This document shows positions 52,166 to 61,228 of a stretch of DNA of 64,000 nt, in pieces. The position numbers and the translations under genes are program-made. The first letter of the stretch is position 1; every line of letters starts with the position of its first letter. Under the pieces are notes generated by a model, which searched no databases, had not been told where the DNA came from, and worked only from the letters and a program-made list of their open reading frames with translations. The stretch spans positions 310,001 through 374,000 of the forward strand of contig NZ_CP049786.1 of assembly GCF_011290365.1 (NCBI RefSeq), read 5' to 3'. Source of the stretch: Leclercia sp. 29361 (GTDB lineage Bacteria > Pseudomonadota > Gammaproteobacteria > Enterobacterales > Enterobacteriaceae).

Positions 52166-53676
52166 TATCCAATACCTCATAAACTAAACTACACAGTAGT
52201 AGTTGTTGTAGTGATTATCGTGGTTACACAGTAGCATGATGATGGTTTTATCGTCACTGAAAAATACATCTGGTAGTCATCGTGAAGTGATATGCTGGTT
52301 TGATGCGGGTTGGTTAATGGTTTTACTACGTTGCTATCGTCGTTGTTTTTAATGTTTTATCTCTTTTCTGTCTCTGTTTTTCTGTCTTTTTCATGCTTAC
52401 ATAGCTATCTGCAGGTTTATCTATTCTCCTGTTCATCTTCCTGCACGCTATCGTTTTCACCTCCATCAGTGATGTCTGTTTTAACTCAGGACGTATTGAC
52501 GGCATCACACAGGATTCACCCTTCGTATTTATAATTTGTGGCTCAGTAGCAGGAGTGAGGGCTTCTTTGGAGCAGGGTATTAACAGGTTGAGGTCATGTG
52601 ATGTCTCGGTTTTTTTTATTCTTCTTGTTGAAGAGATAATTCCAGAGTGAATGTAACATCGCTTTTATCTCGTGTGGCCACCGCCTGGTGCCGCTGGCTC
52701 TGGTATTACTGTCAGGTGTAGTGTGTTGGATTGGTATTAATATATTAAAGAAGAGATTATTATCTTAAGGATTAACTTCAAAGGTTACTTAAGGGTAAGA
52801 GGTAAGTAATGCTGTTTAGTCGATATACTGTCTGAGAGAAGATGGTAACGATTACCGATGTTGAAAGGTACTGAATCAGTGAACAGTCTTAATCGTGGGA
52901 GCACTTATGATGACTGTAACTGAGTCGGGAAGCGTTAAAGGTGTAAGGATTATAAAGTGAGAATAACGACGTGATAACAGCATTGTCGTTTATTCGATGT
53001 CTGTGGTAGCGGGGTATTCCAATACGTTAGCAGGCAATCATCAGACCGGGAGATATTGTCACTGGTGCGTAAACCTTCATTAAGCAGGATATGGCGGTTA
53101 TCAGATGAGTCCGTGTATGTGCTGGCAGTTAACCCGCACTCAGTATCTGGTGAGCGTTATTAACGTTATTAGCGCTATCCGGCAGGCATAACGTTCTTCT
53201 ACCCTGGCTGACTATGGCCGGTAATACGTTCATCAGTAATCACTGAGTGGACTGTGCTAATCATTGTGGTGCGTATCCGGATATTGTTTACGTCAGTTAA
53301 CTATACAGTAGAGGCTGTAGCCTGTAACGGGAGTAATAGCCCGGGCTGGTACTCCTGACTTAATTAATTCGCCAAAGGGAATGCCTGCAGTGAATTATTA
53401 AAAATGGCTGACGGGTATCTTTACGAAGAATAACTAACGCACTGATTTTGCGTTATTGGCTAAAACGACGGAGTCTTATGATTATGTATGTCTTTGAGGC
53501 TTTCTGTAAGGCTATATAACCGTATTGAATAACACGGTAGTGGAAATCTGTAGATAGAATGAATACGTCGCTCCTGATGCGTTACAGCGCGTTTAAACTG
53601 ATGCTGGTTGCTACTGCGTTTCGTATTGTTCGGGTAATTTACCTGGTACTGAATCAGCTAAGGACAAAACCATTTC
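52166..53676. other. 1.5-kb gene-free A/T-rich region
   Basis: No open frame above about 75 codons with protein-like composition occurs here. T-rich runs occupy 52330-52460. A 13-base word GGTACTGAATCAG appears twice in direct orientation, at 52867-52879 and 53645-53657, about 780 bases apart. Short repeated TTAAC, CGTTA and TACGTT words are frequent in 53100-53350, for example GTTATTAACGTTATTAGCGC. Candidate roles are an origin or partition region, a regulatory RNA locus, or decayed genes. Nothing definite can be named. Confidence 0.5.
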
Positions 53677-54075
53677 ATGAAAGCAAATGTAGAGTATGAA
53701 TTTCATCATTTCGGTATACCGGTTCAGGACGGTGACACCGCAGGCAAGTTCAGTGCGAAAGCCGGGATGTATACCACCGATAATCCAGGTAAGTTTCGGG
53801 TGCAGTGGCATCGCTTTACCGATGACTCACCCCTGCATCCGTTACTGAAAACGGTTCCGCATGTGGCGTTTAAGGTCAACAGTCTGGCTGAGGCGATTGC
53901 GGGTGAAACAGTTATTCTGGGGCCTTATGAACCTATCGACGATTATCAGGTGGCGGTCATCGATGATTGCGGTGTGCCCATTGAGCTGATTGAAACCTCG
54001 CTCAGCGATGAGGAACTGTGGGCGCGGGCAGCCTCCGGTCAGGGGAGTCTGTACCGAAAGCCAGAAATGCAATAG
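53677..54075 (+). CDS. VOC-family (glyoxalase-like) protein
   Basis: A 132-residue protein with one vicinal-oxygen-chelate-type half: FHHFGIPVQDGDT at the start (metal-ligand His position), VQWHRFTDDSPLHP, VPHVAFKVNSLAEAI (second His) and VAVIDDCGVPIELIE with a terminal Glu. This H..H..E order is what VOC enzymes use for metal binding. It is alone on the plus strand among minus-strand genes. AAGGA lies 12 bases before the ATG. The substrate is unknown. Confidence 0.75.
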   Translation: MKANVEYEFHHFGIPVQDGDTAGKFSAKAGMYTTDNPGKFRVQWHRFTDDSPLHPLLKTVPHVAFKVNSLAEAIAGETVILGPYEPIDDYQVAVIDDCGVPIELIETSLSDEELWARAASGQGSLYRKPEMQ

Positions 54076-54237
54076 GGTGAAAATAACGATGGATGAACAG
54101 TGGCCAGGTAATCATCCATCGTTTCTGGAGGCGCACCGTTTGTCCTGGGGATCAGGATTATGCAGTGTGCCTCTCCAGGTTATCGTTGCCTGCTAACCTT
54201 CAGACCGGCGTTTTGGTATGAGCCGGGCTGGCCTTTG

Positions 54238-56064
54238 TCACTGGATCATGTCACGTATCCTGCGCATCCAGCCGATCACTTCACCTTCCGGATCGCGTTC
54301 ATGGATACGTGCTGCTGTCATTAAGGGAAATGCCCGCTCTGCGAGACGGGCTTTGGCGGCGTTATCTTTCATCACGCCATCAAATCGCTGAGCCAGTGAA
54401 TACGCTTCCGCAAACACTTTAGGGGTAGCCTTACCGCCGACAGGATGGTCGGTGACGTCGATCATCACACCAAAGGCTTCGTGAATGGCATCGGGATGAA
54501 GATAGCTTTCGACCTCGTGTTTTAGCGTCTGAGCCGCCCAGCATCCGTTGGCTCGTGCATTAACGGCATTCACCGCGTCAGCATAAGCAGGCACATCACG
54601 GTCGTAGATATGAATCTCCCTGCGGTTAAGGGCACGAAGATAATTTTCATTGACCCAGTGCTTGAGCGTTCCGCCACCCAGTACGATAAACGCCACACGT
54701 TCGTCATTCTCCAGGTCAGGAAGGGTGTTGTCTTCTGCATGCAGCGCTTTACTGAGAGCCTTAAAGGCAGCGACATCGGTCGGCCCTTCCACGCAGAACA
54801 GCAGTCTGACCCGGTTGTCTGGTGTGACGCCCAGCGTATCCGTGACGATGCCGAAAACATCAGCGCCAGCCTGAATGGTTGGTTGACCCGTTTCAGCATT
54901 ACGGGAAACAAAGCGAATACTGTCACCCGGTAGCTCTGCAGCAAAGCCCGGACTGTGCGTGGTAAGGATAACCTGGCAGCCGGTTTCGAGAGACAGGGAT
55001 TTAAATGACTCAATCAGGATCCGCTGGTAATTAGGGTGCTGTGAAGTTTCGGGCTCTTCAATGGCGTAGATGATACTGCGGCGATTGCTGGACTTAAGTC
55101 GTCGTTCTGCTTCGGCCTTAAAAAAGCTCACCAGCACCAGACGACGGACGCCGCTGCCACGTTTATTCAGCGGGATCCCTCCGTCAGTGTTGAGACCAAC
55201 GGAGAACAGCCCCTGCCATTTTGCCGGAGTGGGAGGTGTAAACTCGGGAGTAAGTTCTCTCGCCAGGCCGGGTTCAATGGTTTTCAGCGCCTCATGTGTG
55301 TTTCGGGCAATCTCTTCAGCCTTTTGCTGGACACGCAACTGGATCCTGGCAATGTCGTCCTGGACTTCGGCCAGTGCAGCCGTAATGGCGGCTTTCATCG
55401 GGCTTTGTACTTCATCGTCGGAATCCCTGCTGCTTCTGTCGCTCTGGAAAAGAGCAAACATGGGCAACCAGCTCTCGATTTGGTCCCAGATGCGTTTTGT
55501 GTCTTCTTTGGCTTTGCTTATGAGGAGTCCTGTTTCTGTCAGTTGCAGATCTGATGATGCCGCCCATATGGCTTTTCGCATCCCGGGATTCCCCTTAAGC
55601 GAAACATCGAGTCCCAGTTCTTTCACCCTGGCCTGAAGCTCTTTTTCCTTCAGTTCCAGGAGATTCTGAAAACCGGCAGCAGCAGGGTGGTTTGCAATGA
55701 CAAAAATCTCTGCGGTCGGTTTTTTGTTACTGCAGTTAAAGATCTTGCGGATTTTCAGTGAGCCGGTCCCCGTCAGCAGAAACTCTTCCTGGAGCGTGGT
55801 TTCCGCGCCGGAATCCAGCGTGAGGGAAGGGGGAAGATCGATAAACTCGCAGGTGATCTCCACATTGTCCTGTCCGCTGTGAATACAGGCATCGCCTTTT
55901 TCGATTGATACCACGCTGTTGTTGAAGAAGATCTCCAGCGCTTCAAGGATCGTCGATTTGCCAATGTCGTTGCGTCCGACAAAGGTTGTCAGGTCATCAA
56001 ACTCCACACTTACTTCCTGTGCATAACAGCGAAAATTTTTAACTGCCACACTTTTCAGTCGCAT
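54238..56064 (-). CDS. OLD-family ATP-dependent endonuclease
   Basis: A 608-residue protein. The N-terminal ABC-type ATPase has LKSVAVKNFRCY, Walker A GRNDIGKST at residues 30-38, a signature-like GSGVRRLVLVSFF and Walker B YAIEEPETSQHP, followed by TTHSPGF. The C-terminal TOPRIM nuclease domain has the Glu in LFCVEGPTDVAAF (about residue 422) and the DxD in IYDRDVP (about 488). This is the architecture of P2 Old. No UvrD-like helicase (GajB) is adjacent, so it is a solitary class 1 type rather than Gabija. AAGGGA lies six bases before ATG 56064; the longer frame would start in the divergent gene region. A phage-defence role is likely by family, not shown. Confidence 0.88.
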   Translation of the reverse strand: MRLKSVAVKNFRCYAQEVSVEFDDLTTFVGRNDIGKSTILEALEIFFNNSVVSIEKGDACIHSGQDNVEITCEFIDLPPSLTLDSGAETTLQEEFLLTGTGSLKIRKIFNCSNKKPTAEIFVIANHPAAAGFQNLLELKEKELQARVKELGLDVSLKGNPGMRKAIWAASSDLQLTETGLLISKAKEDTKRIWDQIESWLPMFALFQSDRSSRDSDDEVQSPMKAAITAALAEVQDDIARIQLRVQQKAEEIARNTHEALKTIEPGLARELTPEFTPPTPAKWQGLFSVGLNTDGGIPLNKRGSGVRRLVLVSFFKAEAERRLKSSNRRSIIYAIEEPETSQHPNYQRILIESFKSLSLETGCQVILTTHSPGFAAELPGDSIRFVSRNAETGQPTIQAGADVFGIVTDTLGVTPDNRVRLLFCVEGPTDVAAFKALSKALHAEDNTLPDLENDERVAFIVLGGGTLKHWVNENYLRALNRREIHIYDRDVPAYADAVNAVNARANGCWAAQTLKHEVESYLHPDAIHEAFGVMIDVTDHPVGGKATPKVFAEAYSLAQRFDGVMKDNAAKARLAERAFPLMTAARIHERDPEGEVIGWMRRIRDMIQ

Positions 56065-56309
56065 GTCTTTTCCCTTTTGCTGAAACAGCTCAGTTGAACT
56101 GCCCGTTATTTTACCGGGCAGATGAACATTTTTATTGACGGCTGTTTGATTTATCTCCGGATTTAAGCGAACAGTACCGTGAAGGGTGACGATATTTTCA
56201 TGTGGTACACGGCAATCTGGTCCGGTACTACGATGGCAGGCTTCCCGAAAAGTATTTTTTAACGGCACCGGTAATGGTTATGAACGATAACCCACCGGAG
56301 TCCATTTTA

Positions 56310-56879
56310 ATGAGTTACACATACGACCCTTTCTGGCAGCAACGCATCGCCGATACCTTCAGTTGTGCACTTAACGCTTACACCCGATTACTGGCCCTGC
56401 GTGTTGACCTCCGTCTGCCGGATACGCCAGCGGCCACCGATGCGGCCGTTATCTCCCGTTTCACCGATTCCCTGAAAGCCCGGATTGATGCCCTTCAGGC
56501 GCGGCAACGTCGCGAGGGCAAACGCGTCTGGCCGACCACGCTACGTTTTGTCTGGGCGCGGGAGTTTGGTGAAATCAAAGGGAAGAAGCATTACCACGCG
56601 GTGCTGTTGCTGAACCGCGATACGTGGTGCGGACCGGGAGATTACAAAGACCCGGATTCGCTTGCAGGTATGATTAAACAGGCGTGGTGCAGTGCCCTGA
56701 AGGTGGATGCACAGGCGCATGCCGTTCTGGCCCGCTTCCCTAAGAGCCCGGTGTCCTGGCTGACGCGTGGTAATACCACAGAGCTTCAACAGGCGCTGGC
56801 GCAGGCCGCTTATCTTGCCAAACGCGAAACCAAAGTCACCGGTGATGGTGAACGTAATTTCGGTTGCAGCCGCGGCTGA
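56310..56879 (+). CDS. YfjJ/inovirus Gp2-like protein with HUH-type motif
   Basis: A 189-residue protein of the YagK/YfjJ C-terminal / inovirus Gp2 family found in P4-like islands. The segment GKKHYHAVLLLNRDTW carries a His-x-His in a beta strand, like the HUH motif of rolling-circle initiators. ATG 56310 has GGAG nine bases upstream and is preferred over ATG 56280. The protein is shorter than full-length replication initiators, and I do not see a clear catalytic Tyr motif. An AlpA-type regulator follows 150 bases later. Confidence 0.8.
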   Translation: MSYTYDPFWQQRIADTFSCALNAYTRLLALRVDLRLPDTPAATDAAVISRFTDSLKARIDALQARQRREGKRVWPTTLRFVWAREFGEIKGKKHYHAVLLLNRDTWCGPGDYKDPDSLAGMIKQAWCSALKVDAQAHAVLARFPKSPVSWLTRGNTTELQQALAQAAYLAKRETKVTGDGERNFGCSRG

Positions 56880-57031
56880 GCCAGGCATACATCGATTCAC
56901 CAGGCCTGACCGTACGGGCCGGGTAATTTTTTACAACGTTCCCCTATCCTCTGAGGCGAACCGGTAACCCCATGATTCAACCTCCACCGGACGTCTCCCG
57001 ATAGCCATATCCTCAGAGGGAGAAAAATACC

Positions 57032-57271
57032 ATGACCACGTTGAATACGAATATTAATGCCAGCCCTGACACACTGCTTTCAGCTCAGGACCCGCTTATC
57101 GACATGACCTTTATCACCACGTTTACCGGGATGACCGACAAATGGTTTTACAAACTGATTGGCGACGGGTTGTTTCCGAAACCCATCAAGCTGGGGCGCA
57201 GCTCCCGCTGGCGCAGAAGCGAGGTGGAAGCCTGGATGCAGCAGCGTATTGCTGATTCCCGTGGCGTCTGA
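57032..57271 (+). CDS. AlpA-family transcriptional regulator
   Basis: A 79-residue MerR-like winged-helix protein of the AlpA family: DMTFITTFTGMTDKWFYKLI followed by GLFPKPIKLGRSSRWRRSEV and EAWMQQRI. In CP4-57, AlpA activates the island integrase gene and so excision. GAGGGAG precedes the ATG by 11 bases. Here no integrase gene is nearby, so its target is either outside the window or among the neighbouring island genes. Confidence 0.93.
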   Translation: MTTLNTNINASPDTLLSAQDPLIDMTFITTFTGMTDKWFYKLIGDGLFPKPIKLGRSSRWRRSEVEAWMQQRIADSRGV

Positions 57272-57288
57272 GCAGGGAGGATATCTGA

Positions 57289-57423
57289 ATGGAAAAACGA
57301 CGCCGCACTCAGCCACAGGCCATCCCGGTTCGCTGGACGTGTCCCCGTTGCCGGCGACAGTACTGTGGCGCCAGACCCTGTCCCGTTTGTTTCAGACCCA
57401 CCGACGCACCTGCGCAACCGTAA
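57289..57423 (+). CDS. 44-residue zinc-ribbon peptide
   Basis: ATG 57289 with GGAGG eight bases upstream, 17 bases after the alpA stop. The peptide reads MEKRRRTQPQAIPVRWTCPR and continues with CRRQYC and PCPVC knuckles before CFRPTDAPAQP-like residues. CPRC and CPVC would make one four-cysteine zinc site. The strong ribosome site and the compact cysteine pattern support a real gene; the family is not known to me. Confidence 0.6.
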   Translation: MEKRRRTQPQAIPVRWTCPRCRRQYCGARPCPVCFRPTDAPAQP

Positions 57424-57560
57424 CCTTTCTGTATTCCGGTGCCGACCACCAACCGTACCGACCCGCTAACGCATAACTGAACCGCCATTCACCCTGCCAC
57501 GCTGCCCGTACCGGGACGGCTGACGCCTGCGTGTCGTCTGGCGGTAAGGAGAGTACCACT

Positions 57561-57980
57561 ATGTATGCAAAATCGTTTATGGCTCTGGACGGCAACGGCC
57601 GTCTCACGGGAGCCATAACCGCGCAGACCGCGCCGTATGACCGCTACAGCTGCCATCTGTGTGCCAGTGCCCTGCAGTACCATCCTGAATACGACACCGA
57701 ACGTCCGTGGTTTGAACATCATGCAGCAAAGCTTTCGGAGAACGGTCGACAGCACTGCCCGTATGTAAAGCCCGGGGTGAGGGAGACCCGCCATATCCGG
57801 CAACTGCAGTCTTATGTACCGGAAGCCCGTCCCCTGGTTTTCTACGCAGACTGGCACTGTCACGGCTGCGGCAGTGATTACCACGGTGAGCGCTACTGCC
57901 TCACCTGCCGGACGGGCGAGCACAGTGATGTGCGTGCTGATACCAACCGGATAGAGGAAGTGACGGCATGCGCATGCTGA
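57561..57980 (+). CDS. Putative zinc-ribbon protein, copy 1
   Basis: A 139-residue cysteine-rich protein. First knuckle YSCHLCASALQYHP, then PWFEHHAAKLSENGRQHCPY, and a C-terminal ribbon WHCHGCGSDYHGERYCLTC. AAGGAG stands nine bases before the ATG at 57561. The downstream gene encodes a paralogue with the same cysteine layout and the same PWFEH motif, and overlaps it by 13 bases. These belong to a putative zinc-ribbon family of P4-type islands; function unknown. Confidence 0.75.
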   Translation: MYAKSFMALDGNGRLTGAITAQTAPYDRYSCHLCASALQYHPEYDTERPWFEHHAAKLSENGRQHCPYVKPGVRETRHIRQLQSYVPEARPLVFYADWHCHGCGSDYHGERYCLTCRTGEHSDVRADTNRIEEVTACAC

Positions 57981-58384
57981 AATGTTATCTGGCCAATGAC
58001 CGCGAAGGCCACTTCGCGACAGCCGGGGAGGCCGTGAGTGCGCCGGGGCAGATATGGAGCTGCGCGTCCTGCGGCTGTCGACTGGTGCTCCATGCGGGGA
58101 CATACGGGGAGCCGCCGTGGTTTGAACATGACCAGCAGAGCGTGGCCCGGCATGTGCTGATGGCCTGCGCCCACCTTGACCCGGAAGTGAAAACCGAAGC
58201 CCGGCACCGAAAGCTGCGCAGTCTCATCAACGGGCTGGAAGCGACGGTAATGGTGCTCTCCTGGTACTGCGTGTGGTGCGGCGACCATTACCAGGGCGTG
58301 AAGCACTGTCCCCGGTGTCTGACTGGTATCTACAGCATCGAAGAAGCGCACTGGCAGAGAAACTACTGCTGCAGTACCAGATAG
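57968..58384 (+). CDS. Putative zinc-ribbon protein, copy 2
   Basis: A 138-residue paralogue of the preceding gene: WSCASCGCRLVLHAG, PPWFEHDQQSVARHVLMAC and the C-terminal ribbon YCVWCGDHYQGVKHCPRC align with copy 1. Two ATG codons (57968, 57974) lie inside the end of copy 1; either could be used. The tandem arrangement points to an old duplication. The CPRC pattern also recurs in the 44-residue peptide upstream. Confidence 0.75.
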   Translation: MRMLKCYLANDREGHFATAGEAVSAPGQIWSCASCGCRLVLHAGTYGEPPWFEHDQQSVARHVLMACAHLDPEVKTEARHRKLRSLINGLEATVMVLSWYCVWCGDHYQGVKHCPRCLTGIYSIEEAHWQRNYCCSTR

Positions 58385-58459
58385 TTCCCCGTCTTTATGA
58401 ACCAGATACCGCCGTAGAGGCGGTGTCCTCCCTGATTTAACCTAAAGAGAGTCTGCATT

Positions 58460-59026
58460 ATGAATCATTCTTACATACGGGCGTCTGATGCTGTCAGCGC
58501 GGATGCCGTCAGCACGCGTGCATTTCTGCAACAGGCCGTTGACCATTACCCGCGACTGGCGGCATTCAGCTTTACGCTGGCGCTACCGTATCGTGAAGCC
58601 ATGAGCGAATACCGGTCATTGATTCTGCGTTTTCACTCTGAAGTCTGGCAGCGCACCGGCGAATATTCGCGCCAGCGTCAGCAGGCACGACATCGTTCAC
58701 TCCCGACGCTGTTACGCTGGATATGGGAGACGGCCAGCGCACCGGAGTGCAAAATGGTGCTGCTGCTCAATCTCGATACGCTGGGTACAGGGCGAAACCT
58801 GCAACTGACCGACAGTGCGCCTCCGGGGCTTAACGCCATCATCGCCGACGCATGGCAAAAGGTGACCGGTACCGCCTGCACTGACGGCGTAACGAGTATG
58901 ACGCAGATCATTATTAACCGCGTCGCTCAGGGAGTCTTCGCAACACCCTTTAACCAGCTTACCGTGCATGTTAAGGCCATGTCAGAGCCAATAGCAACGG
59001 CCAGAACGGGGATGATTTGTCCGTGA
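58460..59026 (+). CDS. YfjJ/inovirus Gp2-like paralogue lacking the HUH histidines
   Basis: A 188-residue protein similar in layout to the one at 56310: VDHYPRLAAFSFTLALPYRE, then LRWIWETASAPECKMVLLLN followed by LDTLG. At the strand where the first protein has H-Y-H before AVLLLN, this one has E-C-K before MVLLLN, so the metal-binding histidines are lost. It may have become a regulator or partner. AAAGAGAG precedes the ATG. It lies 75 bases after the tandem zinc-ribbon genes. Confidence 0.65.
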   Translation: MNHSYIRASDAVSADAVSTRAFLQQAVDHYPRLAAFSFTLALPYREAMSEYRSLILRFHSEVWQRTGEYSRQRQQARHRSLPTLLRWIWETASAPECKMVLLLNLDTLGTGRNLQLTDSAPPGLNAIIADAWQKVTGTACTDGVTSMTQIIINRVAQGVFATPFNQLTVHVKAMSEPIATARTGMICP

Positions 59027-59102
59027 AAGTAATAGCTTCTCTAATTAATGGGGGAGTTATCCAGGTCTTCCCCGGTGTCTGCAGCGCCGATATAATCCCT
59101 GA

Positions 59103-59708
59103 ATGAAAAAAGCTCACGATACCTTACCCCCGGAACAAACCGTCACAGCACTTGCGCATTTCGCCTGGTGCGCCCTTGTCGCCTTACGTACCGCTCAGCA
59201 GGATGGTCAGGCATTGTCGCCACTCAGCACGCATGCATTTATACTGCGCTGGTTAACGGTGGCGTATAAGCAAAAACGGTTTCCACGTGCAATCGCATCT
59301 GATATTGAGGGATTGCTGACGCTGGGGCGTAACAAAGGCCTTGCCGCCAGCTTATTCAGTCGTCTGGAATATCTGTGGTCTTCGTGCACCGGACCGGTGT
59401 CAGCGCAGTCGGATTTGTATCGGCTGACGTACGCAATTGAACAGCTTAAATCGCGGGGCTGGGTCAATGCAGCGGTGAGTGACAGGGACTGGGACAATGA
59501 AACGCTTCTGGTCCTGGAATACAGCGATGCGAATGCACTGCTGGTAAGGAAGTCGGCACTGACCTGCGGATTTTCGGATGGAGGGAAACTCGTTGCGCCG
59601 GTTGAGTTTCTTGTGAATGGCGACTTGTCAGCCTGTATGGCTGTTTTTGCGGCTCATACACTGTCGGCTGTCATGCTGGAGTCGAATCGGATCGTGTTAC
59701 AACCTTGA
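59103..59708 (+). CDS. DUF2913 family protein
   Basis: A 201-residue protein. Family features are LAHFAWCALVALRTAQQDGQ at the N-terminus, RWLTVAYKQKRFPRAIASDI, LTLGRNKGLAASLFSRLEYL and the C-terminal MLESNRIVL. DUF2913 proteins occur in Vibrio and enterobacterial islands near YfjJ- and AlpA-type genes; their function is unknown. It starts 76 bases after the preceding gene. No signal peptide or membrane helix is obvious. Confidence 0.82.
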   Translation: MKKAHDTLPPEQTVTALAHFAWCALVALRTAQQDGQALSPLSTHAFILRWLTVAYKQKRFPRAIASDIEGLLTLGRNKGLAASLFSRLEYLWSSCTGPVSAQSDLYRLTYAIEQLKSRGWVNAAVSDRDWDNETLLVLEYSDANALLVRKSALTCGFSDGGKLVAPVEFLVNGDLSACMAVFAAHTLSAVMLESNRIVLQP

Positions 59709-60442
59709 GCAGTAAAACAACCGTTCTCAACCCGCAGCAAAGCTCATCACTGTCCACGTCTGTCTTTCTGTAAACCGAACGGGTGTTGTTCCTGGTCGCG
59801 CTAATGCACCGGCGGCTGAGATATTCATATCGCTGGTACAGGTATGAGATATGCGTAAAGTCCGGGCGTTGCAATTCCTTTAATCTGAAAAAAATAAATA
59901 AGCCCGGTTTACGTGAATAATAAGAAATGATGGAAACCTGAAACTGTCGCCAGTTTTTCACATGCTCAGTCACGTCCAGCTTCTCAATTTCTGATAAAAG
60001 TACAAAATCAGATATTTCACGTGACTGGTGATATTTTGTACAAATATACACCCTAAGCCAAATTGATCATTTTCTGTACATCCTTATCCCGCGGGGCCTG
60101 AAGGGTTATGGTGGAAAATTCTTATAAATCAGAAAGATGATATTTTTTTGTTAAAAGCCAGGAGTGTAAATCTTTGTTACATTTTTTCATTTTCGATCTG
60201 GCAGGGAACGTTCCCAAACTCCAGCCATTGGGCCTTATCCGAAATTTTTCATTTCAGACAAATACCCAGAAAATACAGTGTCGACATGCTGGTGGATGGA
60301 ATGCGCCCGCTTTTTTTGGTTCCGGGATTTTTATTTACGTCGGATGACGCGAACCGGAAAGTTGTTCTGGCTGGGTAATTTTTTCTTATTTATTTTTCAC
60401 TGGCATTGACCGTTTCTATCACTCCATAGAACAGGGACAGCC
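59709..60442. other. Spacer between DUF2913 gene and tssB remnant
   Basis: About 730 bases, A/T-rich to the right. Only short frames with poor composition are present. The last 250 bases probably once held the promoter of a type VI secretion operon beginning with tssB; GGGACAG before the tssB ATG is a usable ribosome site. No RNA gene or repeat was recognised. Confidence 0.5.
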
Positions 60443-60748
60443 ATGTCTAATTCTTCCTTTCAGTCCGAAATCCCTAAAGCGCGTATTAATTTAAAACTTG
60501 ATTTGCATACCGGTGGTGCGAGCAAGAAAACGGAGCTCCCCCTGAAATTGCTCGTGGCGGGCGACTTCAGTAATGGTCAGGAGTCTGCCCCTTGTCTGAG
60601 CGCAAAAAAGTTGATTTGAATAAAAATAATTGTGATTCTGTCATTTCTGAATATTCCCCAAAAGTCAATCTTACCGTTAAAAACACGCTTGCTGATGATG
60701 GCAGTGAAGACAACATCAGTCTGACCTTCCGGAGCATGAAGGACTACC
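60443..60748 (+). pseudogene. tssB: Type VI secretion sheath protein TssB, frameshifted and truncated
   Basis: The N-terminal third to half of TssB (VipA/ImpB), the small subunit of the contractile sheath. The start reads MSNSSFQSEIPKARINLKLD and LLVAGDFSNGQES. One base is missing near 60587-60590, after which the correct frame is SERKKVDLNKNN, SEYSPKVNLTVKNTLADDGS and ISLTFRSMKDY. The sequence then breaks into transposase sequence at about 60748. No tssC follows. The gene cannot make a working sheath. Confidence 0.88.
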
Positions 60749-61155
60749 AGCGTCGGTGAGACATCCGCGTCATACAACTCTTTGAACGCAGCCACTATCT
60801 CACGGGTGGTCATCCCTTTGGCGTACAGTGACAGGATTTGGTTATCCATCCCGGTGATCCGGGTCTGGTTTTTCTTCACCAGTTGGGGCTCGAAGGAGCC
60901 GTCACGATCGCACGGCGTACGCAGTTCCAGCGGGCCATCGCCGGTGGTAACGGTTTTTGTGAAATAGCCGTTGCGGGAGTTGGCACCCGGTTTAGACTGA
61001 TGTTTACCGTAGCCGAGGTGATGGAGCATTTCGGCGTTGAGGCGGCGCTCAACGCTGATTTTTTTCAGCAGGCGATCGAACTGGGTGAGATCGTCAGGGG
61101 TTTTGAGATTTTTGGTCAGTTCGTTAGCCAGAGCCTACAACTGTTTTTCGTCCAT
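60748..61155 (-). pseudogene. IS256-family transposase, N-terminal remnant
   Basis: ATG at 61155 reads MDEKQL, then TAG at 61137-61135 (Gln codon expected), then ALANELTKNLKTPDDLTQFD, LKKISVERRLNAEMLHHLGY, SKPGANSRNGYFTKTV, QTRITGMDNQILSLYAKGMT and FKELYDADVSPTL. This is the conserved N-terminal DNA-binding part of Mutator/IS256 transposases. It ends before the catalytic DDE residues. Nonsense mutation plus truncation make it inactive. Confidence 0.88.
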
Positions 61156-61228
61156 AAAGTAACCTGCTTTTGATGTTGAATTGAACATATCAAAATCAGG
61201 CAATTACACAAACTTGTGTACAGGCTCC
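60748..61228 (-). mobile_element. IS256-family element, left-end fragment
   Basis: The terminus lies at about 61201-61228 (minus strand GGAGCCTGTACACAAGTTTG then TGTAATTG), with the TGTACACAA..TTGTGTA palindrome typical of IS256-family ends. It is followed inward by the 5' part of a transposase gene. The 3' two thirds and the other terminus are missing; the fragment joins directly to tssB. Confidence 0.8.

Noticed and set aside
54238..56064. Gabija (GajA/GajB) system
   Set aside because: The OLD nuclease has no adjacent UvrD-like helicase; the genes on either side are a VOC protein and a YfjJ-like protein.
59671..60051. 126-codon minus-strand frame after the DUF2913 gene
   Set aside because: GTG start without ribosome site, overlap with the DUF2913 3' end and no recognisable pattern; likely chance.
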